Shown here: positions 23,499 to 35,305 of the stretch, in pieces | Numbering within the stretch: the stretch's first letter is position 1 | How the letters are laid out: the number at the start of each line of letters is the position of its first letter | NCBI RefSeq assembly: GCF_014898055.3 | Contig: NW_023605194.1 | Location: 64,419,361 to 64,483,360 of the forward strand | Length of the DNA: 64,000 bases | From: Talpa occidentalis | Lineage: Eukaryota; Chordata; Mammalia; Eulipotyphla; Talpidae | Direction: 5' to 3' | Position numbers and translations under genes: made by a program | The notes under the pieces: generated by a model | Told to the model about the DNA's origin: nothing | The model's input: only the letters and a program-made list of their open reading frames with translations | The model's database searches: none

Positions 23499-23767
23499 CT
23501 GGGCCTCCCAGGTGGCACAGCGGTTGAGTGCTGGGTTGCGAAGCTGCCCACAGCCTCTGCAGTGCCAGTTCGATTCCCAGCCGCCAGACGAGGGTCCCAC
23601 ATGGGGCGTAGACCTCTCCTGCCGCCCGCTGCTCCCCTCAGCAGTGTACTTCGTCAGTCTGCCTGTTCTGTTCCCCACTCTGGCTCTGGTGAATTCTCTC
23701 ACCCTGCCGCACTTCTGACTGTACCCAGTGCTTGTATAAATAAATTAATAAATCTTTAAAAAAAAAA
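23499..23767 (+). mobile_element. T+ SINE, type C/B mosaic
   Basis: Type C head (GCTGGGTTGCGAAGCTGCCC) with a type B-like middle (CGTCAGTCTGCCTG). It lacks about 10 bp where type C has the GCTGCTCCCCGG segment. Target duplication ATGTACATTG at 23489-23498 and 23768-23777. Confidence 0.94.
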
Positions 23768-24994
23768 ATGTACATTGTTCATGTTAGCAAGCCTTCTTAA
23801 ATCAACAATCTGGGAAGACTGTGTTAACTCTGGCTCCTCCAATCATGGAGATCATAATAAGCAAATGAACATACAGAGTAAATGGGATGGCATGGACTCA
23901 TAAAGCACAGCTACAATACAAATTATAAATGTCTTTAGTACTTGTAAGTGGGAAGAGCCCCTGAATTATGGGATGGCTGAGAGTCACAGCGGGCTGGGAA
24001 CACATGGACAGATGGCACTGTGTAGCAGTATACCAGCTCTACTCTGCTTAGGCACTGGGACTGCTACCATGTCCTGTGCAACTTCTGAGGTTTGAGTACA
24101 GGTGGACTGCAAGTCATTCCTTTTAAGAATAACCCAGAAAAGAAGGAGCCACAGGTGAGAAGGAAGAAAACCTAGAGTAGAAGCAGAGATTTGGGCACAG
24201 AAGCTATGTACAATAGAGATAAAGAAAGGGTGTTCTCTTAGTGCCCCATGGCAGAAGAGAGCACAACCTGGTTACAAGTTCACAGGAACCATATCCCCAA
24301 GGTGTATGGATTGTGCAGACTGTGAGCAGGGAAAGGTCGGGCAGTCCCAGTAAAGTCCATGAAGGGGCTCAAGAAATGGCCCAGGTTCCTATCTCATACA
24401 AATAAGGATATGGTTTCCTGGGACCATGGTGGGATAAGAGTTGCCATGAGAGACTTCCAGAGAGAAACCAAGGTACAGCACTTTAGCTGCTGTAAAGCTC
24501 ACCATGCTAGCTGCACTATACTAACATCCCAGCAGAGGGAAGGGCTGAGAAATCTCAAGGGCACAAGAGATGAGCAGCAGGAATTAACTCCAAGCACCTC
24601 TGTCTCCAAGGAACCCTTCTGCTCTGCAAAGAAACATGGACCTTTGTAGACAGTGAGATCTCTGGTACAATGAATCAAGTAGTAGCTGCTAAGCCATATG
24701 TTAGCAAGATCTAGAAACAGGTTCTCACATAGAATGGGACAATGATCAAATGACATAGTGAGGGGAAAACCACTCAAAGAACACGCTTTGTTATTACTAC
24801 AGTCAATCGCAGAGAACTACCCAAGAGCTTGATAAATCTCTTGATTAAGAAAGACAATAGAATAAAGCAGAGATATAAAACATCTCCCTTCTCCCCAGTA
24901 GTATGGCATAAAAACCCTCAGCTTCCACTTACACAGGCACTCCTCTTTCTAAAAAACAAAAGCGCACTGGAGAAAGCATCAAAGTGTGACTCAC

Positions 24995-25175
24995 TTGTGT
25001 AATCACTGAGGGTATACAGGACAGTGATGAGATTGTCCAAGCAGGGCCAGTGGTCAGGATTGCACCGCAGTCCTTCCTCAAAAGCATGGCGAGCGAGGGG
25101 TACCCGGATGAGCCTCAGGGCCACATGTCCGATTTTATACCAGAGGTTAACATCAGTGGAGTCCAGCATGACTGC
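24995..25175 (-). CDS. CABIN1: CABIN1 exon 6 (residues 116-176), TPR repeats
   Basis: This exon is 181 bp, entering in phase 0 and ending in phase 1. The acceptor is CTCCTAG and the donor is AA|GTGAGT. It encodes [20 protein letters not shown], then [20 protein letters not shown] and [33 protein letters not shown] with ARHAFEEGL is a textbook TPR, with the small residues at positions 8 and 20. [14 protein letters not shown] starts the next repeat. Confidence 0.97.
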
Positions 25176-26003
25176 CTAGGAGCAGCACAAGCAGAGGGCA
25201 CACATTCAGTCAGTTCTCTCAATGAGCAGGTGGCCATGGTGACAGGAGGAGCAAGGCATTGACCAAGCCACTCAAACAACCCAGAAAAATGGGAAACAGA
25301 AGTTACTTGGACCATTTCTTTAGTTCAGAACATTTCTTGAAATATTTTGTCACTCCAAACATCTGTATTCTTATATATTTGGCAGGTAAGAGGTGTACAG
25401 GAAATATAATTGAAAGAAAATACAGGAATCTTGCAGGAATCTAAAAAGATTATATAAGGGCTCTGGAGACAGACCTCTCAATTCACACCCCTGCTCCTAC
25501 ACTAACTAGCAGCATGCTCCTGAGCCTCAGCCTCCTAATTACTAAAATGAGTATAAAGCTATCTTCTTTTCAAAACAGCGTGAGGATTAGCACATTCACG
25601 GAGAGCAGGTAGCATGGTGTCCGGCATATTAGAGGTGTCCACAAAGATGGTGACAGTGATGTAGAAATAATAACAGTGTAATTATAAATTGTCAAACTCT
25701 GTTCTTAGCACTTATACATGTCCCAATTCATTTAACTGTCATATTACTCTCCTTATATTGGTGTAGACATGGAGGCCCAGAAATTGAGCAGCTTGCCATG
25801 GTCACAGGCAGAGGAAGAGTGCATAAGCAGGTACCTGCTCTCCAGACCTCTCTGGACCTGCTACTGTGACCCACTGACCAGGGCTTTGGGCACTACAGTT
25901 TGGTAATGCACCGCTACAAATTCTCCTTACAGTCAACAGCTTCACCTCTTCCAACAAGAACTTTCAAACACAGTGACAGAGCTGAGCATTGCCAAAAGCA
26001 CAC
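25176..26003. other. intron 5, with MIR-like sequence
   Basis: About 25690-25810 follows the MIR order (CTTAGCACTTATACATGTCC, AATTCATTTAACTGTCATAT, GACATGGAGGCCCAGAAATT). No exon. Confidence 0.55.
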
Positions 26004-26138
26004 CTCCAAGTAGAATTCCATAGCTGTCTCTAGGTCTTCTCGCTGGGCTGCCAACTGGGCCAGGTTCTTATATGTGGAATATTTCAGCATGAGACCAGGG
26101 TGTTTTAACCCCTCTTTCTCATCACCAGACGAAACTGC
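26004..26138 (-). CDS. CABIN1: CABIN1 exon 5 (residues 71-115), TPR repeat
   Basis: This exon is 135 bp, 45 codons, phase 0 at both ends. The acceptor is TGTTCTCAG and the donor is GAG|GTGTGC, weak at +3 to +5. It encodes [20 protein letters not shown], then [20 protein letters not shown] and [27 protein letters not shown] spacing marks a TPR helix pair. Confidence 0.96.
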
Positions 26139-27137
26139 CTGAGAACAAAACATAGGAACGAAAGTGACACTGGGCTCTGAAGCTTCAGTAGGCAGTCAGC
26201 AGGACACGTAGCTTTCAGGTTGGCATCTGCTGCAGTTCCTTGGGCCAGCCTGGCGCCAACCTCAATGGAAAGTGGAAGAGCTCCACCGGGTGTTCTTAAA
26301 GAACCCCTGCAGCCCCAGGCACACAGAGAAGAAAGGTCAGACTACCACAAGACAGTTTACAGGCAGTGTAGGCACCAAAAGAGATAGGGAACCCTCCCCA
26401 TCACTACTACCATGCCTGATTATTCAAGCCTGGTGCCAGCAGCTCCCATGTGACAGGTAAGAAGAATGAGCAGAGTGAGGAGGCTGTTGGGAGGAATAGG
26501 AGGGAGGAACCAGGCAGGGTCTAGAGTTCCACCCCAGGGGTGTAACAGTTAACATATGGCGTAGCAGCTAACTTATACTTCTTACATCAGGAAGAGTACC
26601 AGATTAAGAGGCAGGACATTGAACTCCCAATCTGCAACCTGTCACATGACCATGCACAGGTTGACTAAAAAGTTAGTGCCCCAAAGGCCTCTGCAACTTA
26701 AGAACAAGAAATCTTCCCCCAAATATCACGAGTAAAAGTGAGCCAAAAGCACAGATTATAAATTGGATTTATTAAAAAGTTGTTTTACTACAGCTTTTAT
26801 GAAAACTCTCAGAAAACCTTACAACCAGGACTGATTCACATGTTCTTTGTGTTTGAAACAGGCAAAATACAAGGACAAAGTACCCCTTGACAAATCCAAG
26901 AAACCTATCCTAGAATCCCATCAAGAAGCCTGTAAAATTCAAATCAAGCCTCATTTATTTCTTCTACTGCTGTCTGACTTATATCGCAGAAAGATCCCCA
27001 GAATGAGTTAATCAAGGTGCCTTATAAACCTGTTCAAGAGTGAGAACACATTTATAGAAACTGTGTAAGTCTATCTGAGACTAGATCATCAGTGACATAT
27101 TCACACACAACAGCAGGTGCTCTCCAAATTAACTTCC

Positions 27138-27411
27138 TTTTTTTTTTAAAGATTTATTTATTTATACAAGAACCGGGGTACAGGCCAGATGTGCAGGAGG
27201 GTGAGAGGATTCACCAGAGACGAAACAGGGAACAGAACAGGCAGACCGACAGAAATATAATGCTGAGGGGAGCAGCGGGCGAAACAGGAGAGGTCCGCTG
27301 CGCCATATGGGATTCTCGCCGCGCTGGCCGGCTGGGATTGAACCCGCGCTGCAGAGGCTGCAGACAGCTTCACAGTGCGGCACTCAACTGCCTGCGCCAC
27401 CAAGGAGGCCC
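27138..27411 (-). mobile_element. T+ SINE, type B
   Basis: Reverse orientation: starts with T run and GATTTATTTATTTATAC, ends GCGCCACCAAGGAGGCC. Flanks TCCAAATTAACTTCC and TCCAAACTAACTTCTCC are the target duplication. Confidence 0.93.
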
Positions 27412-28246
27412 TCCAAACTAACTTCTCCTGAGCAGACTAGCTGCATTCAGGACCACTTTCCACCCTCCATGCAAGGTACACCGATGCCCACAGGAGAAGA
27501 AAGGCTTGACCCAACAAGTCCCCTCTAGCATGTTCACTAGCTAAGCTGTACACTACTTAGGAGTCAGCTGTGGTTTATATACCAAATGTTTGTGCATCTG
27601 TAATTTAGTTTAGTATTTTATATACCAAGGCCAGATAAGACTAAAAAGAAACTTTCCTGTATATTTTCTATACTTTTCAGTTATTTATAATGAGCACATT
27701 TAACTTTATAAGTAAAGGGAGAAGGGGCTAACATAATCTTTTAAGATTGAAAGTGATCTATAAAGAAATGGACACATCTATAACTAAAGGGTTGACACCT
27801 GGTCAGTCACCTTCAGACAAAAGCCCTAAGTCTGGACCTGACCTTGTCAGGCCAACCAGCATCATCTCTGTTCTTAGACGGCCAGCTCAATGTTGTGCTT
27901 CTCTGCTCACACCTCCAAGGCCTGAGAGGGAAGATGCACTTTTAAAGTATGACCAGTACCTCACTCATACCTGGGGCTTGATAAATGTGAAATAAAGTCA
28001 TTTTTCTCTGTTAGCCCTAACTCCCTTCCTACTAATAGGGACAGATGGGTCACAACTCCCATAGTCCTAATTCCAAGACACTAAACCAAGACCAAAGAAT
28101 TTTGAAAAGCTATACAATTAGGAATGTGATGACAAACTTGAATAAGAGCAGGAATAGACACATTCCATTGACAAATAGAACTCAGCATTTTGCCTCATCA
28201 GTAGCACAAACTAACCAGCGGCAGACTTAAGAAACAAGCCCAGGTC

Positions 28247-28475
28247 TCCGCAACCACTGCAGCACAAGTTCAATCCCCGGCCAGGGAGCTGTCCCACATG
28301 GTGCAGCAGACCAATCCTGTCTCACCTGCTGGTCCCCTCAGCAGTGTATTTCAGACAATCTGCCTGTTCTGTTCCCCACTCTGTCTCTGGTGAATCCTCT
28401 CACCCCCCGCACCTCTGGCCTATACCCCAGCTCTTGTATGCATAAATACATAAATCTTTAAAAAAAAAAAAAAAA
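28247..28475 (+). mobile_element. T+ SINE, type A, head missing
   Basis: Starts within the tRNA-like part (CGCAACCACTGCAGCACAAG) without the GGGCCTCCCTGG head. The rest and the AATACATAAATC tail are present. Confidence 0.85.
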
Positions 28476-28959
28476 GAATAAAAAGCCTTACCTCCTAATG
28501 AAATATACATCTTCCTAAATCAATTTCAGATTGAGACCCATTCCCAAACTTCCAAGTGGCATCTCCACTACCCAGTCAGTTCAGGCTTAACTCACTCACC
28601 ACTGTAATAGTCCCAATGCTAGATTGAGGTGCAACCCAATCCTACCTACCTCTGTCCACCACACCATGTGTCTATAACATGGTTCTGTGTTGTTTTCCCA
28701 ATGTTTCTCTCCAACAATACTTTTCAAAAGCCCATAGTGCACCCACACAGGTTCCCTGAACTCATGGGCTGTCATCCAAATGACATTTGCAAAAATGTGC
28801 TGTCAAAACTGTCATTAGGTATCAGGAAACTGTCCAATCTTGGCTCTAATGCTTCATTAGGAGCATGGCTTTGAATCACTGACACCTCACTAATCTTGTT
28901 TCCACATCTATAAAATGGGGATAACACCCCCTACCTACTTGGCAGTGTGGTTGTAAAGA

Positions 28960-29155
28960 TAAAGTACTAACAACAGCTGTCACTTATGGAGCTTTTACCA
29001 TGTGCCAAGAATGCTTTTACATGCTTCACTGGATTTACTCAACCTTCACCGGAACCCAGCAAGGTTAACTTGACAGGTAAGGAAGCTGAGGGGCAGAAAG
29101 GGGAAATAACAAGACCGAGATTACCCAGCAGAAGTAGGGGATAGAGGTCACAACC
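28960..29155 (+). mobile_element. MIR fragment
   Basis: TATGGAGCTTTTACCATGTG, GGTAAGGAAGCTGAGGGGCA and AACAAGACCGAGATTACCCA are in MIR order. It ends about 45 bp left of exon 4. Confidence 0.7.
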
Positions 29156-29202
29156 AGGACATATAGCTCCAGGGCCCACTACCTGGCCTGTTGGTGTCTT
29201 AC

Positions 29203-29316
29203 CTCTCGCAGAAGGCGTGCCTCCAGGAGTTCATGGTAGGCCTTGGCAGATTCCTCAAACCGATCATGTTTCTGCAGATCCAGGGCCTTATGATATAAGG
29301 CAAAAGCCTCTGCTTC
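29203..29316 (-). CDS. CABIN1: CABIN1 exon 4 (residues 33-70), first TPR
   Basis: This exon is 114 bp, 38 codons, phase 0 at both ends. The acceptor is GGATTACAG and the donor is GAG|GTAAGA. It encodes [20 protein letters not shown] and [38 protein letters not shown] is the first TPR. Confidence 0.96.
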
Positions 29317-30454
29317 CTGTAATCCAAGTCAGGAGACATTTTCACACAGTAAAAGGTTTGTTACAAAAGTATGCATAAGGCGAGCTGCATCTAGGCCATA
29401 TTAACTATTAGCTATATATCCTCTGCAGTGGAAGCAATCCTAACACTCCTACCTCCCAGGAGCTCCTCATTGGAAGAAGAACCCCCCATGAGGCACCAAG
29501 GAAACAAGAGCAATACAGGCTCAAGTGAGTTGACACAATAACAAAAATATAGAGACCCAGGGCACAGTGTTAGGCAATGCCAAGAATATGAGCCCAGCTA
29601 GCCCTTTCTGGTTGATGGTGGGAGAACAGTCACACTGGCCAAAAAAAAAAAGAAAAAAAGAAACCCAGAAACATAGAGTATAGATGGCTCCCATTTCTTT
29701 CTACCGGCCACTCTGCCCTAGCCTGATCACTTATCATGGAGGGCAATAATCTCCTCTAGGACAGAGGAGTCACTATGCAGGTCCAGCCTCACTAACATCC
29801 CTTGAAGACCAGGGACAGTTGACCAGTAGACTTTTGAGAGGATTCCAGACTGTCCCAGTTTCTCTTGTGAAGAGGAAGGTATAAAACCCTTATTATACAA
29901 AAGTAAAACATGGGTGAAGAGATGGATGGAAGGAAGGCAGACAGGCTGAAATGAAAGTGGTGAAAGTCTAATGGTAGAAAGACCAAGAATTTAGGGACCT
30001 AAAGTCAAATCTGGCTTCCCCTCCAACCATCAGTGAGACCAAGTCAAGGTAGCTCCCTCAATGGCCTTTTGACACTGGAAAGCGAGACCAACACAACAGG
30101 GGAAGCTGATGTGGCATCTACCATTAATATGCTACCTTGCTCTGGGTGTGCCAACCCCAAGTCCTGCACCAAGAACTGTCTGCAAGGAAAGTCAGCCCCA
30201 ACTGGAGAAGTGGGTCCAAAGCCTGAAGTGGCCAAAAAAAAAATACACAAAATAGAGAATCTCTCTTCAGTGTGAGGCTCTCTCAAGTAAAGCAGGTTTA
30301 ACATGAGATGGAAAGTTGGCGATCTTTCTCAAAGGAAAACTGGGTTTTTCTCTAAAATCCCACTAGGGAGATATTTAAACACATTAAAATGAGGTGCCAT
30401 ATACAGAAATGATAAGCAAGGTCTACCTGCAGAGGAAGACCATGAATTATGTAC
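29317..30454. other. intron 3
   Basis: No exon. A-rich interruptions lie at 29641-29660 and 30234-30243. No repeat was identified. Confidence 0.5.
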
Positions 30455-30547
30455 CTGAGCCTCCTTCGTCTGGGTTTTATGACTTTTAAAGCTTCCTTCA
30501 TGATCATCTTCAACTGTGGAGCTGGCATTTAAGGCTGCAATTCGAAT
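30455..30547 (-). CDS. CABIN1: CABIN1 exon 3 (residues 2-32)
   Basis: This exon is 93 bp, 31 codons, phase 0 at both ends. The acceptor is CCTATCTAG and the donor is CAG|GTACAT. It encodes [20 protein letters not shown] and [11 protein letters not shown], the known N-terminus of CABIN1 minus its initiator methionine, which comes from exon 2. It is followed only 525 bp upstream by the start-codon exon. Confidence 0.96.
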
Positions 30548-31072
30548 CTAGATAGGGGTTTGAGGGAAGAAAAGAGTTCTTTTTTAGTTGAGATGTCATT
30601 TCTCTCTTCAGTAACCCACAATAAATACAACAATGCCCCAACATATAAGCTATTCTGTTGTAAACAGCTACAGCCTTCTCATAATGTGCAGAATGAACAC
30701 ATGCAGAAGGAAAAAAATAAGGAACAAAATAAGTCTAGGAGGACCATGCCAATATGTTCGGGAAGCATGTGCTGTAACAGCAGGTATAGAGGTTGGGGAC
30801 ACCGATGCAATAGCCCAGCACTGCACAGGCTTCAGAAGAATAGATTCGGACAATACATGTTAACTTTGTATCCTTCCAGCAACTGAGAAGAGGCCCTGCA
30901 AGTTACTTCAACAGAAGGCCAAGCATCCACATTCAAATGTGCTAATAGCTCTCCAGAAGGAGAGCTCACCGTAGACATTCTTCAGGGTTCACCCAAAAAA
31001 TACCCATCTTCTCTAGGAGTGAAGTAACAAAAGAACACTGATGCCAGCAAGTAGGCACATATCAGTCCTTAC
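30548..31072. other. intron 2 (525 bp)
   Basis: Short intron separating the start codon exon from codon 2. No repeat was recognised. Confidence 0.7.
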
Positions 31073-31139
31073 CATACTCAGAGAACTCAGTGATGCCGGT
31101 TATGACTGCTTCCCATCACTGTGTCAGTCCAGAAGTGTC
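31073..31139 (-). CDS. CABIN1: CABIN1 exon 2: 5'UTR plus start codon as the last three bases
   Basis: This exon is 67 bp. It has a very strong acceptor (a long CT-rich tract ending TTCTTGTCTAG) and the donor ATG|GTAAGG. Its last three bases (31073-31075) are an ATG that joins directly to ATT CGA in exon 3, giving M-IRIAAL, the known CABIN1 N-terminus. The start context is GAGTATGA (A at -3). An upstream ATG at 31114-31116 opens a nine-codon ORF that stops at 31087-31089, so the main start is not the first ATG of the mRNA. Confidence 0.9.
31087..31116 (-). other. upstream ORF in the CABIN1 5'UTR (9 codons plus TGA)
   Basis: Within exon 2 an ATG (context GTGATGG, G at -3 and +4) opens nine codons, M-G-S-S-H-N-R-H-H, then TGA. 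The stop ends 11 nt before the CABIN1 start codon. In exon 1 as proposed, an in-frame ATG at 61207-61209 would extend it to 38 codons across the splice. Effects on translation are inference only. Confidence 0.6.
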
Positions 31140-32034
31140 CTAGACAAGAAACAGGAGAGATTGAGAGAGGGCCATGAACAGTCACAGTGCAGGCCAAGGA
31201 CCCCCGAATCAGTTCCCAAACTCACAGATCTCACCATCAAAAGGCACATCGGCTGGCGAGTAACTGCCTTAGGATAGCTGTGTAGTCTATCACCAGGAAG
31301 CCCCTAGGTCCCTTGGCCAGGGCAGCTGCCCTTGCCAAGCAAGGCACAAGTACCAAGGACACTCTCAAACAAAAGAGTGATGCCAATTCTTGCCTCCAGA
31401 GCTCAGTGCTCAGCACAGGGAATAGGCTCCAGTAAGCAACTATTTTCTTCAAAAACAGAATGAAATGAGAAACACAGGCAACATCTAAGGGTAAAGAACA
31501 ATTCATTCAAAGAGACCAAGGAAGGTGAAAGAGAAAGCCCTGGTAATAAAGCCTTGAGGAAGGGACAGCACTGCTGTGGAGGATGGTCAAGCAAAAAGGT
31601 AGGGAGAGCACAGAATGGCAGGGAACAGAGAAGACAAGCAAGAACCCATGTAGGCACCTTAGAGGAAGTTATGAGCATGGAGGAAAGAAGAGTGCAGTGT
31701 CAAGAAACTAGGACTTTATTCTGTTAGCAACAAGGAAGTCATTGTGAGTTTTTGGGAAAACAAAATTTTATAAATAAAGGGAAAAAGATAGAAGTGGCAT
31801 GTCAGTTTGAAGTCTGCAAAAAAAAAAAAAAAAAGACAGGATTGGTGAGGATGTGGAGAAATTAAAACCTCATATATTACTGATAGGGATGTAAAATGGA
31901 GTTATCATGGAAACCAGTCTTGTTAGTAGCTCAAAATGTTAGTGATTGCATAACCCAGAAATTCCACTCTAAGAGAAATAAAAACATGTCCATACTAAAC
32001 ATGTCCATATGTTAGTAGGAATATACTCATAAGA

Positions 32035-32309
32035 GGGCCTCCCTGGTGGCACAAAGGGTTAAGTCCCAGCACTATGAAGCTAACCACAGCCACTGCAACA
32101 GGGCCGTGTTCAATCCCCAGCCAGTCAGGGAGCTAACCCACATGATGCAGCAGACTCTCCTGTCTTGCCCACTGCTCCCCTCAGCAGTGTTCAGTCAATT
32201 CGCCTGTTCTGTTCCCCACTGTCTCTGGTGAATCCTCTCACCCCCCGCACCTCTGGCCTGTACTCCAGCTCTCGTATGCATAAATAAATAAATCTTTATC
32301 AAAATTATA
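32035..32309 (+). mobile_element. T+ SINE, type A
   Basis: Full length, with CGTATGCATAAATAAATAAATC tail. Target duplication ACTCATAAGAG / ATTCATAAGAG. Confidence 0.93.
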
Positions 32310-32574
32310 TATTCATAAGAGTTTAAAAGTAGAAACAACCCAAATGTCTATCATCTGATAAATGGATAAGATGTGCTATGTCTATGCAATGGATATTACT
32401 CAGTTGTAAAACAGACTAAAATACTGACACATGCTATAAAATGGATGAACCCTGAAAACATTAATAAATAAAAACATATTAACAAAGCAAAAATATCATG
32501 CTAAAGGGCCACATAATGCTGAATTCATTTATATGAAATATCCAAAATAGGCAAATCCAAAAAAAGATGAAATA

Positions 32575-32862
32575 GGTGTCTCCCTGGTGGCGCAGGCGGT
32601 TGAGCGCCGCACTGTGAAGTTGTCCACAGCCTCTGCAGCGCGGGTTCAATCCTGGCCAGCCAGCAAGTATCCCACATGGCGCGGCAGATACCTCTCCTGT
32701 CTCGCCCGTTGCTTCCCTCAGCAGTGTATTTTGTCAGTCTGTCTGTTCTGTTCCTGTTCTGTTCTGTTCCCCACTCTGTCTCTGGTGAATCCTCTCACCC
32801 TCCTGCACATTGGCCTGTACCCCAGTTCTTGTATGGACAGATAAATCTTTTAAAAAAAAAAT
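32575..32862 (+). mobile_element. T+ SINE, type B
   Basis: Head CTCCCTGGTGGCGCAGGCGG, type B middle (TTTTGTCAGTCTGTCTG) with a small TTCTGTTCTGTTCTG expansion. Short tail ATAAATCTTTT. Confidence 0.92.
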
Positions 32863-33428
32863 AAAGTAAATTAATGGGCTTGGGGAGAGGGACAAAGGGG
32901 AATGACTTACTAATAAGTATAAAGTTTCTTTCTGAAGTGAATGAAACATTCTAAAAGTGGTTGTGGTGATAGTTACATAACTCAAATGAGTTTAGCAAAG
33001 TCCTAAAGTAAATGTCAACACAAAAGCAGCAACTGTATTTCCTTATACTAGCGATAAACAAATGGAAAACAAAATTGAAAAACAGAATACCATTTACACT
33101 GAATAGCTCCAAAAAAATAAAATACTTAGGTGTAAATCTAAGAAAATATGTAGTCTATAGTCTGAAATTTAGAGTGATAAAATAATTCAAGGAAGACCTT
33201 TAAAATAAATGGACGGATGGAATGACATATCATATTCATGGACTGGAAAGACTCAATATAGTAAAGCTGTCAAATGGATCTATAGATTTAATGCAATTCT
33301 CATCAAAATCACAATACTAATCTATTCTAAATAAGAGCAGCTGTCTGTAATGATAAATGAGCTAATTCCAAAATATAGACAGAGGTACTAGAAAACTAAA
33401 ACCACTTTAAAAAGAAAAACAAAGTTGG

Positions 33429-33693
33429 GGGGCTCCCTGGTGGAGCAAGGGAGCACAATGAAGCTATCTGCAGCCACTGCAGCATGAGTTCATTCCCCAG
33501 GCAGGGAGGTGACTCACATGGCACAGCAGACCTCTCCTGACTTGCCCGCTGCTTCCCTCAGCAGTGTATTTCAGTAGATCAACCTGTTTTGCTCCCCACT
33601 CTGTCTCTGGTGAATCCTCTCACACACACACACACATCTCTGGCCTGTACCCCAACTCTTGAATGCATAAATAAATAAATCTTAAAAAAAAAT
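33429..33693 (+). mobile_element. T+ SINE, type A
   Basis: Full length, with a CA microsatellite (33621-33636) grown within the body. Target duplication AAAGTTGG at 33421-33428 and 33694-33701. Confidence 0.93.
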
Positions 33694-34200
33694 AAAGTTG
33701 GAAGAAATACACTTCCTAATTTTAACACTTACAATAAAGCGGTAATAAAGACAGTGTGAGGCTGATGAATGTATGGACACGTAGATCAAGGAAACAAGTG
33801 GAGCCCATAAACAGATCCAAACAAATATAGTCAGTTGATTACTGACAACTGTGCAAAGGTAATTCAGCAGAGTAAGATCTTCTTTGCAACAAAAGGTACT
33901 AATTAAATATCTATATACAAAAAAGATCTTGACCAAAAAATTCACACTTAATACAAATTAACTCAAATTGGATCATACCTAAACATGTAAAACTAAGAAA
34001 AGCACAAGAGAAAATCTTTGAAACTCAAAATTAAATAACAAGTCCTCAGATGCAAGAAACATAATCCATAAGGGGAAAAAACTGATAAATTAGATGTCAA
34101 AATTTAAGAATTTTGCTTTATAAAAGACATTGTTACAAGAATGAAAACCTACAAATTAAAAGAAAATAATTGCAACTCACAGATCCAACAAAGGACTTCT

Positions 34201-34681
34201 TTTTTTTTAATTTATTTTTTTTTAAATAATAAATTTTATTTTTATATTCCCCATACAATTGCAGCCCCCCCATTCTGACCCCAATCCCTCCCTCCCGCCC
34301 CGCCCCCCTAAAAGTGTCTCTGGTTCATAGTTTTTTGTTGATTTTGATTTTCACTTTCTTATAGTTATTCATTTTCCTGGTCCCTTATTTAAGTTTTCCA
34401 GATTCCTGCTATGAGTGAGACCATCCGGTATTTTTCTTTTTCTTTCTGGCTTATTTCGCTGAGCATGATCCCTTCCAGCGCCATCCATGTTGCTGCAAAT
34501 TGCATGTGTTTATCTTTTTTGAATGCTGAGTAATATTCCATGGTGTATATGTACCACATCTTCTTGATCCAGTCATCTATTTTTGGGCATTTGGGTTGTT
34601 TCCAAAGCTTAGCTATTGTAAACAGGGCTGCTATAAACATAGGGGTGCAGGTGTTCTTTGGAATTGATGTTTCTGTGTCCT
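34201..34681 (-). mobile_element. 5'-truncated young L1 3' end
   Basis: Near-identical reverse copy of the L1 end at 37.5-37.9 kb. Perfect 17-bp target duplication TCCAACAAAGGACTTCT at 34184-34200 and 34682-34698. The poly(A) lies on the left. It is inserted in an older L1. Confidence 0.95.
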
Positions 34682-34997
34682 TCCAACAAAGGACTTCTAA
34701 CTGAAATATATAAAGAACTCAAAATTCACCAGTAAGAAAATAACCAACTGACACAAAACAGCAACATGTGATGTTCTAGGAGTCAATTCCTCCACCAAAA
34801 AAAGCAGAGAACTGGGGTGGGGGGGAAGGGTGTGGAGAAAGATCAGAATGAAATATTTCAAACACTAGAACCTGATCAGTCATTTAACACAACCACAGGT
34901 GTGCTTGATGAAGAGAGAGGGTGCTGATGTTTGGTAAAAGAATGACAAGTAAAAAGCAGCTACTGCCATGGTTAGAGGGATAGAGGCCTATCTTCTT

Positions 34998-35305
34998 TTT
35001 TTTTTTTAAATAGAGGCATGTTTTATTTATTTATTTGTTTGTTTGTTTGTTTTGTTTATACAAGCACTGGGTACAGTCAGAAGCGCGGGAGGGTGAGAGA
35101 ATTCACCAGAGCCAGAGCGGGGAGCAGAGCAGGCAGAAGGACCGAAGTACACTGCTGAGGGGAGCAGCGGGCAGCAGGAGAGGTCTGCGCGCCATGTGGG
35201 ACCCTCCTCCGGTGGCCGCGGAGCAGCCGGGGATCGAACCGGCGCCGCAGAGGCCGCAGGCAACTACAACCCAGCGCTCAACTGCTGCGCCACCGGGGAG
35301 GCCCC
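34998..35305 (-). mobile_element. T+ SINE, type C with CATGCCTCTATT tail
   Basis: Perfect target duplication AGGCCTATCTTCTT at 34984-34997 and 35306-35319. On the sense strand the tail runs AACAAAC repeats, AATAAATAAA, then CATGCCTCTATT and poly(A). GC-rich body close to that of the copies at 39.7 and 47.3 kb. Confidence 0.96.

Larger units (their letters stand above)
22530..24994. other. intron 6, with duplication copy B and one SINE
   Basis: Repeats are listed separately. 23780-24990 shows no gene or clear repeat. Confidence 0.55.
26139..29202. other. intron 4
   Basis: Two SINEs and a MIR are listed separately. 26160-27110 and 27430-28240 show no gene or named repeat. Confidence 0.5.
31825..33010 (+). 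mobile_element. old L1 3' end interrupted by two SINEs
   Basis: ORF2-end text GGTGAGGATGTGGAGAAATT, then AACCCAAATGTCTATCATCT, ATATTACTCAGTTGTAAAAC and a 3' end to about 33010. SINEs sit at 32035-32309 and 32575-32862. Full of stops and old. Confidence 0.8.
33013..34770 (+). mobile_element. old L1 ORF2 part, split by a SINE and a reverse L1
   Basis: Codon-like text ATACTAGCGATAAACAAATG, GAATACCATTTACACTGAAT and GGTGTAAATCTAAGAAAATA is mammalian L1 ORF2, in a decayed plus-strand copy. It resumes after 34698. Confidence 0.75.

Noticed and set aside
24499..24777. 92-codon minus-strand frame in intron 6
   Set aside because: No family resemblance and no splice signals that join it in frame to exons 6 or 7, whose direct joining already gives the known protein.
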